A DNA stretch of 64,000 nucleotides. It comes from Actinomycetes bacterium (GTDB lineage: Bacteria; Actinomycetota; Actinomycetes; Mycobacteriales; Mycobacteriaceae). The position numbers and the translations under genes were made by a program. Positions 15,769 through 24,185 of this stretch are shown in pieces. The notes beneath the pieces are model-generated. The model saw only the letters and a list, made by a program, of their open reading frames with translations, did no database searches and was not told the origin of the DNA. The stretch lies in the NCBI GenBank assembly GCA_023461275.1, contig JAEYMI010000101.1:37353-101352 (forward strand), written 5' to 3'. Within the stretch, counting starts at the first letter, position 1. Every line of letters starts with the position of its first letter.

Positions 15769-17166
15769 TCAGCTGCTCGGGCGCGCGACCTTGTCGGGCT
15801 CCGACGCGGCGAGCATCTCGTCACGCTCGACGACCTTGACCCGCTCGCGGCCTTCGGCAGCACCGAGGTTGCGCTCGTGCTCGTCGAGTCGGTACCAGCC
15901 GTCCCAGGTGGTGAACGGGACACTCTTGGACTCGAGCAGTGCGATCACGGCATCCTCGGACGGATCCTCGGGCACGTTGAGCGCGTCGTTGGTCATGTCC
16001 TCGATGATGCATTCGACGGTCTCGTTGGCGTCGCCCTTGGTGTGGCCGATCAGGCCGACCGGGCCGCGCTTGATCCAGCCGGTCGCGTACAGACCGGTCA
16101 GGTGGGTGCCGTCGTCGAAGATGCGTCCGGCCTCGTTCGGGATGACCCCGGCCTGGCTGTCGAACGGGATCTCCGGCAGGTTGTCCGAGAGGTAGCCGAC
16201 GGCACGGTAGACCGCGCCGATCTCCCAGTCGGTGTGCTTGCCGGTGGGCTTCACATTGCCGGTGCCGTCGAGCTGGGTGCGCTCGGTCCGCAGGCCGACG
16301 ACCTTGCCGTCTTCGCCCAGGATCTCGATGGGGCTTTCGAAGAAGTGCAGGAAGAGCTTGTGGATCGCGCCCTGCTTGGGATCGCGGATCGCGTAGTTCT
16401 CGATGATCGTGGCGACCTGATCGGTGATCTTGCTGCCGCGACGCGCGACCGTCGAGCCCTCGTCGTAGTCGATGTCCTCGGGGTTGACGACGACCTCGAT
16501 GTTGGGGGAGTGGTCGAGTTCCTTGAGCTCGAGCGGCGTGAACTTGGCCTGCGCCGGTCCACGACGACCGAAGACGTGCACCTCGACAGCCTTATTGGCC
16601 TTGAGGCCCTCATAGACGTTCGGCGGGATCTCGGTCGCCAGCAGCTCGTCGCCGGTCTTGGCGAGCACACGCGCGACGTCGAGCGCAACGTTTCCGACGC
16701 CGATGACGGCAACTTTCTCCTGCTCCAGCGGCCAGGTGCGCGGGAAGTCGGGGTGGCCGTCGTACCAGGCGACGAACTGCGCGGCGCCGTAGCTGCCGTC
16801 GAGGTCGATGCCGGGGATGTCCAGGGCGCGGTCGTCGGTGGCGCCGGTGGAGAAGATCACCGCGTCGTAGTGCTTCTTGAGCTCGTCGAGGGTGATGTCG
16901 GTGCCGTAGTCGATGTTGCCGAGCAGGCGGACCTGCGGCTTGTCGAGGACCTTGTGCAGCGCGGTGATGATGCCCTTGATACGCGGATGATCAGGGGCGA
17001 CGCCGTAGCGGATGAGGCCGAACGGTGCGGGCATGCGCTCGTAAAGGTCGATGCTGACCCCGCGATCCTTGGCGGTGTCGGACTTCATCAGTGCGTCGGC
17101 TGCGTAGATCCCCGCGGGACCCGCGCCGACGATGGCAACCCGCAAGGGCCGGCTGTTGTCGGTCAT
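15769..17166 (-). CDS. fprA: FprA-type ferredoxin/adrenodoxin-NADP+ reductase
   Basis: This is a 465-residue FAD enzyme that moves electrons between NADPH and ferredoxins. The FAD fold opens with VAIVGAGPAGIYAADAL (about 9-25), the NADP fold is VAVIGVGNVALDVARVL (about 148-165), and the conserved GWIKRGPVGLIGHTK stretch sits near residue 365. It resembles M. tuberculosis FprA closely in length and motifs. It could supply ferredoxins used by P450s or the neighbouring dioxygenase, but the hairpin repeat between them argues for a separate transcript. Confidence 0.93.
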   Translation of the reverse strand: MTDNSRPLRVAIVGAGPAGIYAADALMKSDTAKDRGVSIDLYERMPAPFGLIRYGVAPDHPRIKGIITALHKVLDKPQVRLLGNIDYGTDITLDELKKHYDAVIFSTGATDDRALDIPGIDLDGSYGAAQFVAWYDGHPDFPRTWPLEQEKVAVIGVGNVALDVARVLAKTGDELLATEIPPNVYEGLKANKAVEVHVFGRRGPAQAKFTPLELKELDHSPNIEVVVNPEDIDYDEGSTVARRGSKITDQVATIIENYAIRDPKQGAIHKLFLHFFESPIEILGEDGKVVGLRTERTQLDGTGNVKPTGKHTDWEIGAVYRAVGYLSDNLPEIPFDSQAGVIPNEAGRIFDDGTHLTGLYATGWIKRGPVGLIGHTKGDANETVECIIEDMTNDALNVPEDPSEDAVIALLESKSVPFTTWDGWYRLDEHERNLGAAEGRERVKVVERDEMLAASEPDKVARPSS

Positions 17167-17293
17167 GGAGTGAGTGTCCTCGACTGTCGTGTGACGGCGT
17201 TTATCCCCCCTACGGTAGGCGTTGGGTCGCGAGCACCCAAAACGGGTGTGAGGGGGACCTCACATGGCCAGGTCGACGGCCACTACTTCACCT

Positions 17294-18313
17294 TTACTTC
17301 AGTGCCTTTGCGATGGGTTCGACGATCTGCCCGCCCACCCAGCCGATGGTGAGAACCGTCGGCACCGACATCGCGTTGCCGACCAACTGCGACGTGTAGA
17401 CCACTCGGCCCGCCTTTGCGGCCGGTAGCGACGAGAACGCCGCGTTGGCCTTGAGGCGATCGTTGGCGCCTGACCAGTCGACGGCGACGATGACGTCGGC
17501 GGCGTTGAGCTGGTTGAGGTTCTCCGCCGAGAGCGATCCATAGAAACCGTTGGTGATCACCGGTTTCAGCTGCTCGGGAAAGGTCAGTCCGTAGCCGGCG
17601 AGCATCTGCCCGCGGCCGTCGGTGGGGCCGTAGACCGAGACACCGCCGTCGGGCGTGCCGGTGATGACGACGCCGGTCTTGCCGTTGAATTCCGGATGGT
17701 CGCCGCGGACGCCGGCCTGGTAGCCCTTGGCGTCGGCGATCTTGGTGGCGACCGCCTGTGGAAGTCCAACGGCCTTGCCGATCTCGATGGCCTGCAGGTC
17801 CCACGGCACCTGCCAGTCGGGGAAGTCGGCCGGGCGGACGATGGTCGGGGTGGTCTTGGCCAGCAGGTCGTACTGCTCGCGGGTGGGAGCGGCGCCGACG
17901 GCGGTGACCAGGTCGGGATTGGTGGCCAGCGTCTTGGCGATCTGCGCGCCGAACTCCGCCGACGAGTTCGACAGCACCACCGGCTTCGAGTCGCCGATCA
18001 GCTTCTCGTTCCAGGGCGACGACGCCTGGTCGGGTGAGCCGAACGGCGCGATCGTGGTCGGGTGGATGCCCACCGAGAGCAGTGTGTCGGCGTCGCCGAC
18101 GCCCATCGCCGCGACCCGCTGGGGGGCCGAGGTCACCGTCGTCGAACCGTATTCGTGGGTGATCGTCGCAGGTAGGGCACCGGCTTCGGCGGTGGCCGAC
18201 GAGGCGGTCGTCGACGACTCGTCGGGGGCTGAACACGCGGCGCCGGCGAGCAGGACCAGGGCCGCGCCGACACCGAGAAGGGATCGGGTGGTGGTGGATC
18301 TCTTCGGAGGCAT
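17294..18313 (-). CDS. Iron-siderophore ABC transporter substrate-binding lipoprotein
   Basis: This is a 339-residue FepB/FecB-type binding protein. The N-terminal lipobox LAGAACS puts the lipidated Cys near residue 27, so the protein is anchored on the outer face of the membrane. Two lobes (PeripBP_2 class) follow, with a typical PQRVAAMGVGDADTLLSVGI start and a conserved IWVGGQ-like C-terminal end. It is the likely receptor for the permease/ATPase operon at 7346-10265. A good IdeR-type box lies upstream, so iron repression is expected. Confidence 0.92.
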   Translation of the reverse strand: MPPKRSTTTRSLLGVGAALVLLAGAACSAPDESSTTASSATAEAGALPATITHEYGSTTVTSAPQRVAAMGVGDADTLLSVGIHPTTIAPFGSPDQASSPWNEKLIGDSKPVVLSNSSAEFGAQIAKTLATNPDLVTAVGAAPTREQYDLLAKTTPTIVRPADFPDWQVPWDLQAIEIGKAVGLPQAVATKIADAKGYQAGVRGDHPEFNGKTGVVITGTPDGGVSVYGPTDGRGQMLAGYGLTFPEQLKPVITNGFYGSLSAENLNQLNAADVIVAVDWSGANDRLKANAAFSSLPAAKAGRVVYTSQLVGNAMSVPTVLTIGWVGGQIVEPIAKALK

Positions 18314-18347
18314 CGGACATCCTTGCAGTCGGGTGGTGTGCAGCCTG

Positions 18348-18366
18348 TGTGGTTAGCCTCACCATA
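18348..18366 (-). promoter_or_regulatory. IdeR/DtxR-type iron box
   Basis: Read on the minus strand this is TATGGTGAGGCTAACCACA, which matches 14 of 19 positions of the mycobacterial IdeR consensus, including the intact GGCTAACC half. It is centred about 44 bases upstream of the siderophore receptor start codon. Confidence 0.7.
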
Positions 18367-18406
18367 ACCACGCTGATGCCCCGGTCGGCCCGTCTTGGGT
18401 GATCGT

Positions 18407-18412
18407 TAGACT
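18407..18412 (+). promoter_or_regulatory. Candidate -10 of a leaderless gene
   Basis: TAGACT lies six bases before the ATG at 18419, with no ribosome binding site, as expected for a leaderless transcript. Confidence 0.5.
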
Positions 18413-18418
18413 TCCGCC

Positions 18419-18904
18419 ATGTCCGAAAAGCGCGACTCCGAGCAGGTACCCGACGAGTCCGCGGCCAGTCCGTCGTGGGTCAAGGCATGGCCGTTTCTGC
18501 TGGCGCTGACGGTGGTGGTGGTTGCGGTCGCGTGGATTCTGATCTCCAACCTGACCCGGCCGGCCGCAGATCGTGCCGATGATTCCGGCCAGGTGAATCT
18601 GGCGATCAATGAGGTCTACACCGCACGCAACTCGCTCGACTTCGGGGCGTACAAGGCGGCGACCTGCTCCCAGGAGGCGTCGGCGTCGTCGTTTCCCAGT
18701 GAGCAGACCTTTGTCGACGACAATCGCCGATCCCGAGATGTCAACGGCGTCATCGTGATTCCCGAGATCACCGACGTCAACATTTCGGGCGAGCAGGCGA
18801 CCGCCACGGTGCACTGGAATTTCAAGAACCGGCCCGACGAAAAGCACACCGACGAGGTGAGCCTCGTTCGCGAGAACGACACCTGGAAGGTGTGCAAGGC
18901 CTGA
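18419..18904 (+). CDS. Single-pass membrane protein resembling Rv0361-type proteins
   Basis: This is a 161-residue protein. It has a charged cytoplasmic start, one transmembrane helix (about 22-44), and an outside domain with the look of an NTF2-like/lumazine-binding-like fold of the Rv0361 type (INEVYTARNSLDFGAYKAATC early, WNFKNRPDE and ENDTWKVCKA at the end). Two cysteines (about 81 and 159) may pair outside the cell. The function is unknown. It is divergent from the siderophore receptor gene. Confidence 0.75.
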   Translation: MSEKRDSEQVPDESAASPSWVKAWPFLLALTVVVVAVAWILISNLTRPAADRADDSGQVNLAINEVYTARNSLDFGAYKAATCSQEASASSFPSEQTFVDDNRRSRDVNGVIVIPEITDVNISGEQATATVHWNFKNRPDEKHTDEVSLVRENDTWKVCKA

Positions 18905-18906
18905 TC

Positions 18907-18972
18907 TGATGTGGGTTGGGTCGCTGCCTCATGCGGGTTGAGTGGCTCCCTGATGCGGGTTGGGTCGCCTGC
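18907..18972 (+). repeat. Three tandem copies of a 22-bp unit
   Basis: The unit TGATGCGGGTTGGGTCGCC begins at 18907, 18929 and 18951, with a few changes per copy. It starts just after the stop codon at 18904. The third copy runs into a GCGAAGCGAGC...TATCGAAACC half element resembling the palindromic repeats at 7250 and 24025. Confidence 0.65.
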
Positions 18973-19028
18973 GGGCGAAGCGAGCCGGCATATCGAAACC
19001 GTCAGCGCCCCAACGCAACCCGTAGAAA

Positions 19029-19096
19029 CAGAAACACCCTATCTCGTCAGAAACACTACGCACGCGCAGTGTTTCTGACGAGAACCGGCGTTTCTG
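19029..19096 (+). repeat. 68-bp hairpin repeat, copy 1
   Basis: The arms CAGAAACAC...CGTCAGAAACACT and AGTGTTTCTGACG...CGTTTCTG are inverted around a GC-rich centre. An element of the same length and layout lies at 47503-47570. It stands in the 360-base gap before the rhodanese gene. Confidence 0.65.
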
Positions 19097-19191
19097 TCCG
19101 CCGGCCGTGCCCAGTCGACGCCCAACCATGCCCGGTCGGTGCCCGGCCGACGTCGAAACGCACCGGTCCCGTGGCCCCGGCGTTGCGCGGG

Positions 19192-19197
19192 TAGATT
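19192..19197 (+). promoter_or_regulatory. Candidate -10 for the rhodanese-metZ transcript
   Basis: TAGATT ends eight bases before GTG 19206 and matches TANNNT. It would start a leaderless short ORF that runs straight into the rhodanese gene. Confidence 0.5.
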
Positions 19198-19205
19198 GTC
19201 ACAGC

Positions 19206-19268
19206 GTGGTCGACGAGAAGCGCAGTCGACGACATCGACAACGGACAGTGGAAGGGTGCGAGGCATGA
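19206..19268 (+). CDS. Leaderless short ORF coupled to the rhodanese gene
   Basis: GTG at 19206 opens a 20-codon frame rich in Arg (RSRRHRQR), with one Cys near its end (GCEA). Its TGA overlaps the ATG of the rhodanese gene (ATGA, 19265-19268), giving translational coupling. A -10-like hexamer is placed for leaderless initiation. It may be a leader peptide that senses translation, or just a chance frame; nothing else supports a protein product. Confidence 0.4.
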   Translation: MVDEKRSRRHRQRTVEGCEA

Positions 19269-19678
19269 CCTATGCCGGCGATCTGACGCCCCAGCAGGCC
19301 TGGGAGAAGCTCGAGACCGAACCGAACACCGTCCTGGTCGACTGTCGCACCACCGCCGAGTGGGCGTTCGTCGGTGTGCCCGACCTCGACGTCATCGGCA
19401 AGAAAGCGGTCTTCATCGAGTGGACCAGCTTTCCCGACGGCAAACCCAACGAGGCGTTCGTCGCCGAACTGCGCGACGCGGGGGTGACCGACGACAACGA
19501 GGTCATCTTCCTGTGCCGCTCCGGTAACCGATCCATCGGCGCGGCCGAATCGGCCACCGCCGCCGGAATCGCCAAGGCCTACAACGTCCTCGACGGCTTC
19601 GAAGGCGCGCTCGACGAGAACGATCATCGCGGCGCCACCGGCTGGCGGGCATTGAATCTTCCGTGGCGGCAATCATGA
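19265..19678 (+). CDS. Rhodanese-domain sulfurtransferase
   Basis: This is a 137-residue single-domain rhodanese. The active-site loop LCRSGNRS (about residue 80) carries the catalytic Cys that takes up sulfane sulfur. The stop overlaps the metZ start (ATGA, 19675-19678), so the two are translated together. This suggests it feeds or manages reduced sulfur for homocysteine synthesis. Confidence 0.9.
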   Translation: MTYAGDLTPQQAWEKLETEPNTVLVDCRTTAEWAFVGVPDLDVIGKKAVFIEWTSFPDGKPNEAFVAELRDAGVTDDNEVIFLCRSGNRSIGAAESATAAGIAKAYNVLDGFEGALDENDHRGATGWRALNLPWRQS

Positions 19679-20874
19679 GTCGCCCTCTGCCGGAAGGTGT
19701 TTCGCCGGAGACGCTCGCTGTGCGAGCGGGCCTGGCGCGCTCGGGCTTCTATGAGACGGCCGAGGCCATGTACCTCACCAGTGGATACGTCTACGACTCC
19801 GCCGAGGCCGCCGAACGTGCCTTCACCGGCGAGGACGAGCGCTTCGTCTACTCGCGCTACGGCAATCCGACGGTGGAGATGTTCCAGGAGCGACTGCGCC
19901 AAATGGACGGCGCCCAGGCATGTTTCGCGACGGCCAGCGGTATGGCCGCGGTCTTCGTCGCACTCGGTGCGCTGCTCAAGGCCGGCGACCGATTGGTCGC
20001 GGCACGCAGCCTGTTCGGGTCGTGCTTCGTCGTCGCCAACGAGATCCTGCCGCGGTGGGGGGTGACCACCGAGTTCGTCGACGGTGAGGACCTCGCGCAG
20101 TGGGAGAAAGCGCTCGCCACGCCGGCCGATGCGGTGTTCTTCGAGACGCCGTCGAACCCGATGCAGAGCCTCGTCGACGTCGCGAAGGTGTCGGAGTTGG
20201 CGCACAAGGCCGGCGCACAAGTGGTGCTGGACAACGTCTTTGCCACGCCACTGCTGCAGCGCGGCTTCGACCTGGGTGCCGACGTGATCGTCTACTCGGG
20301 CACCAAGCACATCGACGGCCAGGGCCGGGTGATGGGCGGTGCGGTGCTGGGGAGCAAGGACTACATCGACGGCCCGGTGCAGACACTGATGCGCCACACC
20401 GGACCGGCGCTGAGCCCGTTCAACGCGTGGACACTGCTCAAGGGCATGGAGACGTTGAAGCTTCGCGTCGACGCGTCGGTGGCCTCCGCGCTGCGGATCG
20501 CCCAGTTCCTCGAAGACGACCCGCGCGTCAGCTGGGTGAAATACCCCTTCCTGCAATCACATCCGCAGTATGAGTTGGCGACGTCGCAGATGTCGGGCGG
20601 TGGCACCGTGGTAACCTTCGAGATCGCTGACCGCGATGGCGTCGACGGCAAGAAGCGTGCCTTCGAAGTCCTCAACGGACTGCGCATCATCGACATCTCC
20701 AACAACCTCGGCGACTCCAAGTCGTTGATCACCCACCCGGCGACCACCACCCATCGTGCGATGGGCCCGGAGGGCCGCGCGGCGATCGGACTCGGCGATT
20801 CGGTCGTGCGGTTGTCGGTGGGTCTCGAGGGCATCGACGATTTGTTGGGCGATCTGGATCAGGCGCTCGGCTGA
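19675..20874 (+). CDS. metZ: O-succinylhomoserine sulfhydrylase
   Basis: This is a 399-residue PLP enzyme of the Cys/Met metabolism family that makes homocysteine from an activated homoserine and sulfide. The PLP lysine is Lys211 in VYSGTKHIDGQGRV; RYGNPTVEMFQERL and the ATASGMAAV helix near residue 80 are conserved. The long family-specific central region and the C-terminal THPATTTH motif fit MetZ rather than cystathionine synthase. It is coupled to the rhodanese gene upstream. The ATG at 19675 is fixed by the 4-base overlap. Confidence 0.92.
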   Translation: MSRPLPEGVSPETLAVRAGLARSGFYETAEAMYLTSGYVYDSAEAAERAFTGEDERFVYSRYGNPTVEMFQERLRQMDGAQACFATASGMAAVFVALGALLKAGDRLVAARSLFGSCFVVANEILPRWGVTTEFVDGEDLAQWEKALATPADAVFFETPSNPMQSLVDVAKVSELAHKAGAQVVLDNVFATPLLQRGFDLGADVIVYSGTKHIDGQGRVMGGAVLGSKDYIDGPVQTLMRHTGPALSPFNAWTLLKGMETLKLRVDASVASALRIAQFLEDDPRVSWVKYPFLQSHPQYELATSQMSGGGTVVTFEIADRDGVDGKKRAFEVLNGLRIIDISNNLGDSKSLITHPATTTHRAMGPEGRAAIGLGDSVVRLSVGLEGIDDLLGDLDQALG

Positions 20875-20922
20875 TCTGGCTTCGATGAGCCGGGCTCGAC
20901 GAGCCCGGTCCACGCCGGGCGT

Positions 20923-21720
20923 CTACACCGCCAGCCGATAGAACGCAACGGCGTTGTCGTGCAGCACGGCGTCGAGGTGCTCCTCGCCAACCGCATCTGC
21001 GAGCACGCCGAGATCGTCTTCGCTGAACGGGCGGTCCGCCCGAGTCGACGGGAGGTCACTCCCGAACATCAGGGCCTCGGGGTTGGCCTTGCACACTGCG
21101 GCCAGCGTCGCCGCCACATCAAGCTTGACGCGGCCGAATCCGGTCGCTTTCACTCGGACACCGGACTCGACAAGCCTGAGCAGTGTCGGGAGTCCGTCGG
21201 CAGACATGCCCAGATGATCGATGCTGGCCGACGGCAGTGCCGCGACCACATCGTCGAGGTCACCCAGTGCGCTCGCATCCGCATACAGTTCGGTGTGCCA
21301 GCCGGCCACCTCGTGCACTCGGCGCGCGAAGCGGTCCAGTTCATCCGTCGATTCGGAGCCGCCGCGGCGGACGTTGAATCTGATGGCTCGCACGCCCAGT
21401 TTGTCGAGTCGGAGGATCTCCTCGTCGGAGACCGAGGCCGGAAGCTGAGTGACGCCGACAAATTGTGAACCGAGCGCGTTGAGCGAGTGTTCCAAGTACT
21501 CCTGATCAAACCCTTGAAACGATCCTGATACGACGGCGCCACCCACGATGTTCATCGACGAACCGCGGGTGGTGTAGTCGTCGACGGTGAATGTGGGAGG
21601 AAAGTATCCATTGTTGCCGATCAGGTGAAACGCAGGATCTATCACGTGAAAATGCGCGTCGAATATTGGCCGTTGCAACGCACGGGTCGTCGATTGCGAG
21701 AACGATTCAGCATGAGTCAT
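20923..21720 (-). CDS. Amidohydrolase-2 family metal-dependent hydrolase
   Basis: This 265-residue protein has the TIM-barrel amidohydrolase-2 fold. The metal-binding HxH is in FDAHFHVID (about 19-27), and the C-terminal catalytic Asp is in MFGSDLPS (about 220). Relatives hydrolyse or decarboxylate small aromatic or lactone acids (for example 2-pyrone-4,6-dicarboxylate). It stands alone and divergent from the SAM riboswitch gene, so no substrate can be proposed. Confidence 0.85.
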   Translation of the reverse strand: MTHAESFSQSTTRALQRPIFDAHFHVIDPAFHLIGNNGYFPPTFTVDDYTTRGSSMNIVGGAVVSGSFQGFDQEYLEHSLNALGSQFVGVTQLPASVSDEEILRLDKLGVRAIRFNVRRGGSESTDELDRFARRVHEVAGWHTELYADASALGDLDDVVAALPSASIDHLGMSADGLPTLLRLVESGVRVKATGFGRVKLDVAATLAAVCKANPEALMFGSDLPSTRADRPFSEDDLGVLADAVGEEHLDAVLHDNAVAFYRLAV

Positions 21721-21901
21721 TACGTTGGCCCTTTACGCACAGAATCCCGTTAGAAGGCCTAAGGATAGAGGCTGGGCTAGGTCGCGACGGTGATTCAGCA
21801 CGATGGCTGCTGCGTCGTGACCCCGGGTCGAAGTTTCATGCACGGTGAGCGAAACATCCCGCGGGGTTGACTCCAACCGTCCTCATCGGCCAACCTTGGT
21901 G

Positions 21902-22014
21902 CAGGTCATGAGTACCAGCGCAAAGCCCCGGCTCGCTGGTCGGCAACCCTCCGCCACGGTGGGGTGCTCCGGGTGACGACCTGGCCGTAGTCCGACCGGA
22001 CACGGCAAGCGTGG
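21902..22014 (+). ncRNA. SAM-IV riboswitch
   Basis: The leader carries the characteristic actinobacterial SAM-IV core: GGTCATGAGTACCAGCGC, then CAAGCCCCGGCT, GGCAACCCTCC, GGTGGGGTGCTCCGGGTGA and a CGGCAAGCG pseudoknot region. The first GGTC can pair with the GACC near 21979-21982 to close the main stem. The first three blocks are the SAM-binding core also seen in SAM-I. It ends about 20 bases before the start codon of the desulfurase-like gene, so high S-adenosylmethionine should switch that gene off. Confidence 0.9.
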
Positions 22015-22033
22015 ATTCCAAGGAGCTATTGCG

Positions 22034-23437
22034 ATGACTGCTGTCCTGGGCATTTCTGATGCCATTTCGATCGATACCCGTGTCGATGCAAGCCGAGTCG
22101 ACGACCTCGACTTCGACTGCCTCAAGTGCGACGCCACCGTCCCGGCCCTCGCGCCGGTTGTCGGGGCCGACGAGCAGGTGCCGACCACCCGTGGCGGCGT
22201 CCGGTACGCCAACCTCGACTACGCAGCCAGCGCCCCGGCCCTGCGCAGTGTCGCCGACACTGTTACTGCAGTTCTCGGGCAGTACGCGAGCGTGCATCGC
22301 GGCGCCGGACACCTCTCGCAGGTGACCACTGCCCGCTACGAGCAGGCCCGTGAAGTGGTTCGCGATTTCGTCCGCGGTCGCCGCGACGACGCTGTGGTCT
22401 TCACCCGCAACACCACCGACGCCATCAACCTGGCCGCCCACATCACCCCCGGTGACGTGGTGGTTCTCGACATCGAGCACCACGCCAACCTGCTGCCGTG
22501 GTGCCGGACGACCGCCGATGGCACCACCCGCGCCCGCGTGGTGACCGCGCGCGCCACCATCGCCGAGACCATCGACGCGCTTGATGAGGAACTGTCCCGC
22601 AAGCCCGCGGCGCTGCTCACGGTGACCGCCGCATCGAATGTGACCGGCGAGGTGCTGCCGATCGGACGGCTGGCCTCGCTCGCGCACCGGCATGGCGCCC
22701 GGATCCTCGTCGACGCCGCACAGCTTGTCGCGCACCGCCCGGTGTCGATCGTCAGCCATGGCATCGACTACCTGGTGTTCTCCGGCCACAAGCTGTACGC
22801 CCCGTTCGGGGCCGGCGTGCTCGTCGGGCGTCAGGACTGGCTGGATGCCGCCGAACCCTACCTCGCCGGTGGGGGAGCGACTGCCGCCGTGGGTATTTCG
22901 GACATCCCGGCCGAGGATCGTTCGGAAGCCGATGTCGCCTGGCACGTTGGACCGGCCCGTCACGAGGCCGGCACCCCGAACGTGCTCGGCGTGGTGTCGA
23001 TCGCGGCGGCCTGCTCCACCATTCGCGAGATCGGTTGCGAGGCAATCGGTGTGCATGAGTCAGCGCTCGTCGGACGCTTCGACGACGGCCTCGCGTCGAT
23101 CCCCGGCATCAAGCCGCTGCGGATCTTCGACGACGCCGACGCCGATCGGGTCGGCATCGCCGGCTTCGTTGTGGACGGGTACACACCCCGACAGGTCGCC
23201 GAGTACCTCAGTGATCACCACGGGATCGGCGTTCGCGACGGAAAGTTCTGCGCCCACCCGGTTCTCAACCGGCTCGGCTACCCCGACGGCGCGGTCCGCG
23301 CCAGCTTCGGGCTGGGCACCAGCTCCGCCGACATCGACCGCCTGCTCGCCGCACTGACTGAACTGACTGCCGCCCAGGGCAATTCCGGCTCCACCCGACA
23401 CCGCCCCGTCCACATCCACGAGGAGAACCACTCATGA
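22034..23437 (+). CDS. Class V aminotransferase, cysteine-desulfurase-like, under SAM riboswitch
   Basis: This is a 467-residue PLP enzyme of the SufS/NifS fold. The PLP-binding Lys253 lies in VFSGHKLYAPFGAG; FTRNTTDAINLAAH and IEHHANLLPW are typical of the family. The N terminus carries about 45 extra residues before the conserved YANLDYAASAPAL. A cysteine (FCAHPV) sits where SufS-type enzymes often carry their sulfur-accepting Cys, but alignment would be needed. A good AAGGAG lies eight bases before the ATG. SAM-IV control points to sulfur or methionine metabolism rather than Fe-S assembly. It overlaps the next gene by ATGA. Confidence 0.88.
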   Translation: MTAVLGISDAISIDTRVDASRVDDLDFDCLKCDATVPALAPVVGADEQVPTTRGGVRYANLDYAASAPALRSVADTVTAVLGQYASVHRGAGHLSQVTTARYEQAREVVRDFVRGRRDDAVVFTRNTTDAINLAAHITPGDVVVLDIEHHANLLPWCRTTADGTTRARVVTARATIAETIDALDEELSRKPAALLTVTAASNVTGEVLPIGRLASLAHRHGARILVDAAQLVAHRPVSIVSHGIDYLVFSGHKLYAPFGAGVLVGRQDWLDAAEPYLAGGGATAAVGISDIPAEDRSEADVAWHVGPARHEAGTPNVLGVVSIAAACSTIREIGCEAIGVHESALVGRFDDGLASIPGIKPLRIFDDADADRVGIAGFVVDGYTPRQVAEYLSDHHGIGVRDGKFCAHPVLNRLGYPDGAVRASFGLGTSSADIDRLLAALTELTAAQGNSGSTRHRPVHIHEENHS

Positions 23438-23886
23438 CCGTATCCCTGCTCGGCGCCCCGATCAGCATCGGCCGTCCTGCCCTGCAGGTCGCGCTGGCCG
23501 GTGACGATGTTGTCGAGACCCTGCCGATCGTGGTCCGACGGGCGACGCTCCGGGACGCTCAGCGCACCCGGTCTCTGCTGCGGTCGGGCACCCACGATCC
23601 CGCGAACTTCGTTGTCGCGCTTGAGATCGAGGCCGCCATCGCGCCGATCGCGGCGTCGGCCCGGGCTGCCGTCGAAGAGGTCGACCGACGAGGTGCGTCC
23701 GGCGAACCGGAAACCATCCGTTACGTCGGCACCGCGCACGGTCTGCTCACTCTGATCCGCGACATCTACGCCAGCGAGGTCGCCGACGCGGTGATCATCA
23801 CCCCGCTCGACGGATCGGCGACGGCTGCGCGGGTGCGTCAGCAGGTGCTGCCCTATGTCGCCGTCCGAAACCGTTTGGCGGCATGA
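23434..23886 (+). CDS. Small protein of unknown function coupled to the desulfurase-like gene
   Basis: This is a 150-residue soluble protein whose start overlaps the upstream stop (ATGA), so it is expressed with the SAM-controlled enzyme. No sure domain. The last 50 residues (VGTAHGLLTLIRDIYASEVAD, then VIITPL and QQVLPYVA) resemble the C-terminal end of luciferase-like monooxygenases, where a GTPEQVAD-type segment precedes an LP-terminated helix. It may be a shrunken relative of that family. The rest is helix-rich without Cys or metal-binding clusters. Confidence 0.6.
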   Translation: MTVSLLGAPISIGRPALQVALAGDDVVETLPIVVRRATLRDAQRTRSLLRSGTHDPANFVVALEIEAAIAPIAASARAAVEEVDRRGASGEPETIRYVGTAHGLLTLIRDIYASEVADAVIITPLDGSATAARVRQQVLPYVAVRNRLAA

Positions 23887-23942
23887 TTTCCCGGGCGTGG
23901 GCCACCATCTCGTCGGCTTGCCTCAGCCTTGCCGGCCGGGTG

Positions 23943-24019
23943 TTGACACAGGCTCGGCAGGAGAACGTCGTCGCGGCGGTAGTTGACGCCACATACCTGT
24001 GAGACCGAGTCTGTGTCAG
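23943..24019 (-). repeat. 77-bp dispersed intergenic repeat, copy C (diverged)
   Basis: The reverse complement aligns without gaps to the copies at 7144-7220 and 58407-58483. The best conserved part is a run of 14 bases, GTTCTCCTGCCGAG, shared with the 58407 copy. Together with the next repeat it fills the roughly 300-base gap before allantoicase; I see no gene there. Confidence 0.5.
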
Positions 24020-24024
24020 CTCAC

Positions 24025-24174
24025 GCTGGTCGAGTAGCCCCGTGAGCCGGTTCCTGCTGGTCGAGTAGCCCCGCGAGCGATAGCGAGTGGGGCGTATCGA
24101 GATCTGTTGGGTGGCAAGTGATCTCGATACACCGGGCGGGCTCGCTGCGGTCGCTCGTCCGGCACTCGATCAGC
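24025..24174 (+). repeat. Compound palindromic repeat (CTGGTCGAGTAGCCCCG type)
   Basis: GCTGGTCGAGTAGCCCCG occurs twice (from 24025 and from 24055) and is followed by a GCGAGCGATAGCGAGTGGGGC arm, GTATCGAGAT, and then an inverted ATCTCGATAC with CTCGATCAGC at the far end. The whole is a nested inverted repeat related to 7250-7354. It lies downstream of the convergent allantoicase gene. Confidence 0.6.
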
Positions 24175-24185
24175 GGTGGGTCGCT

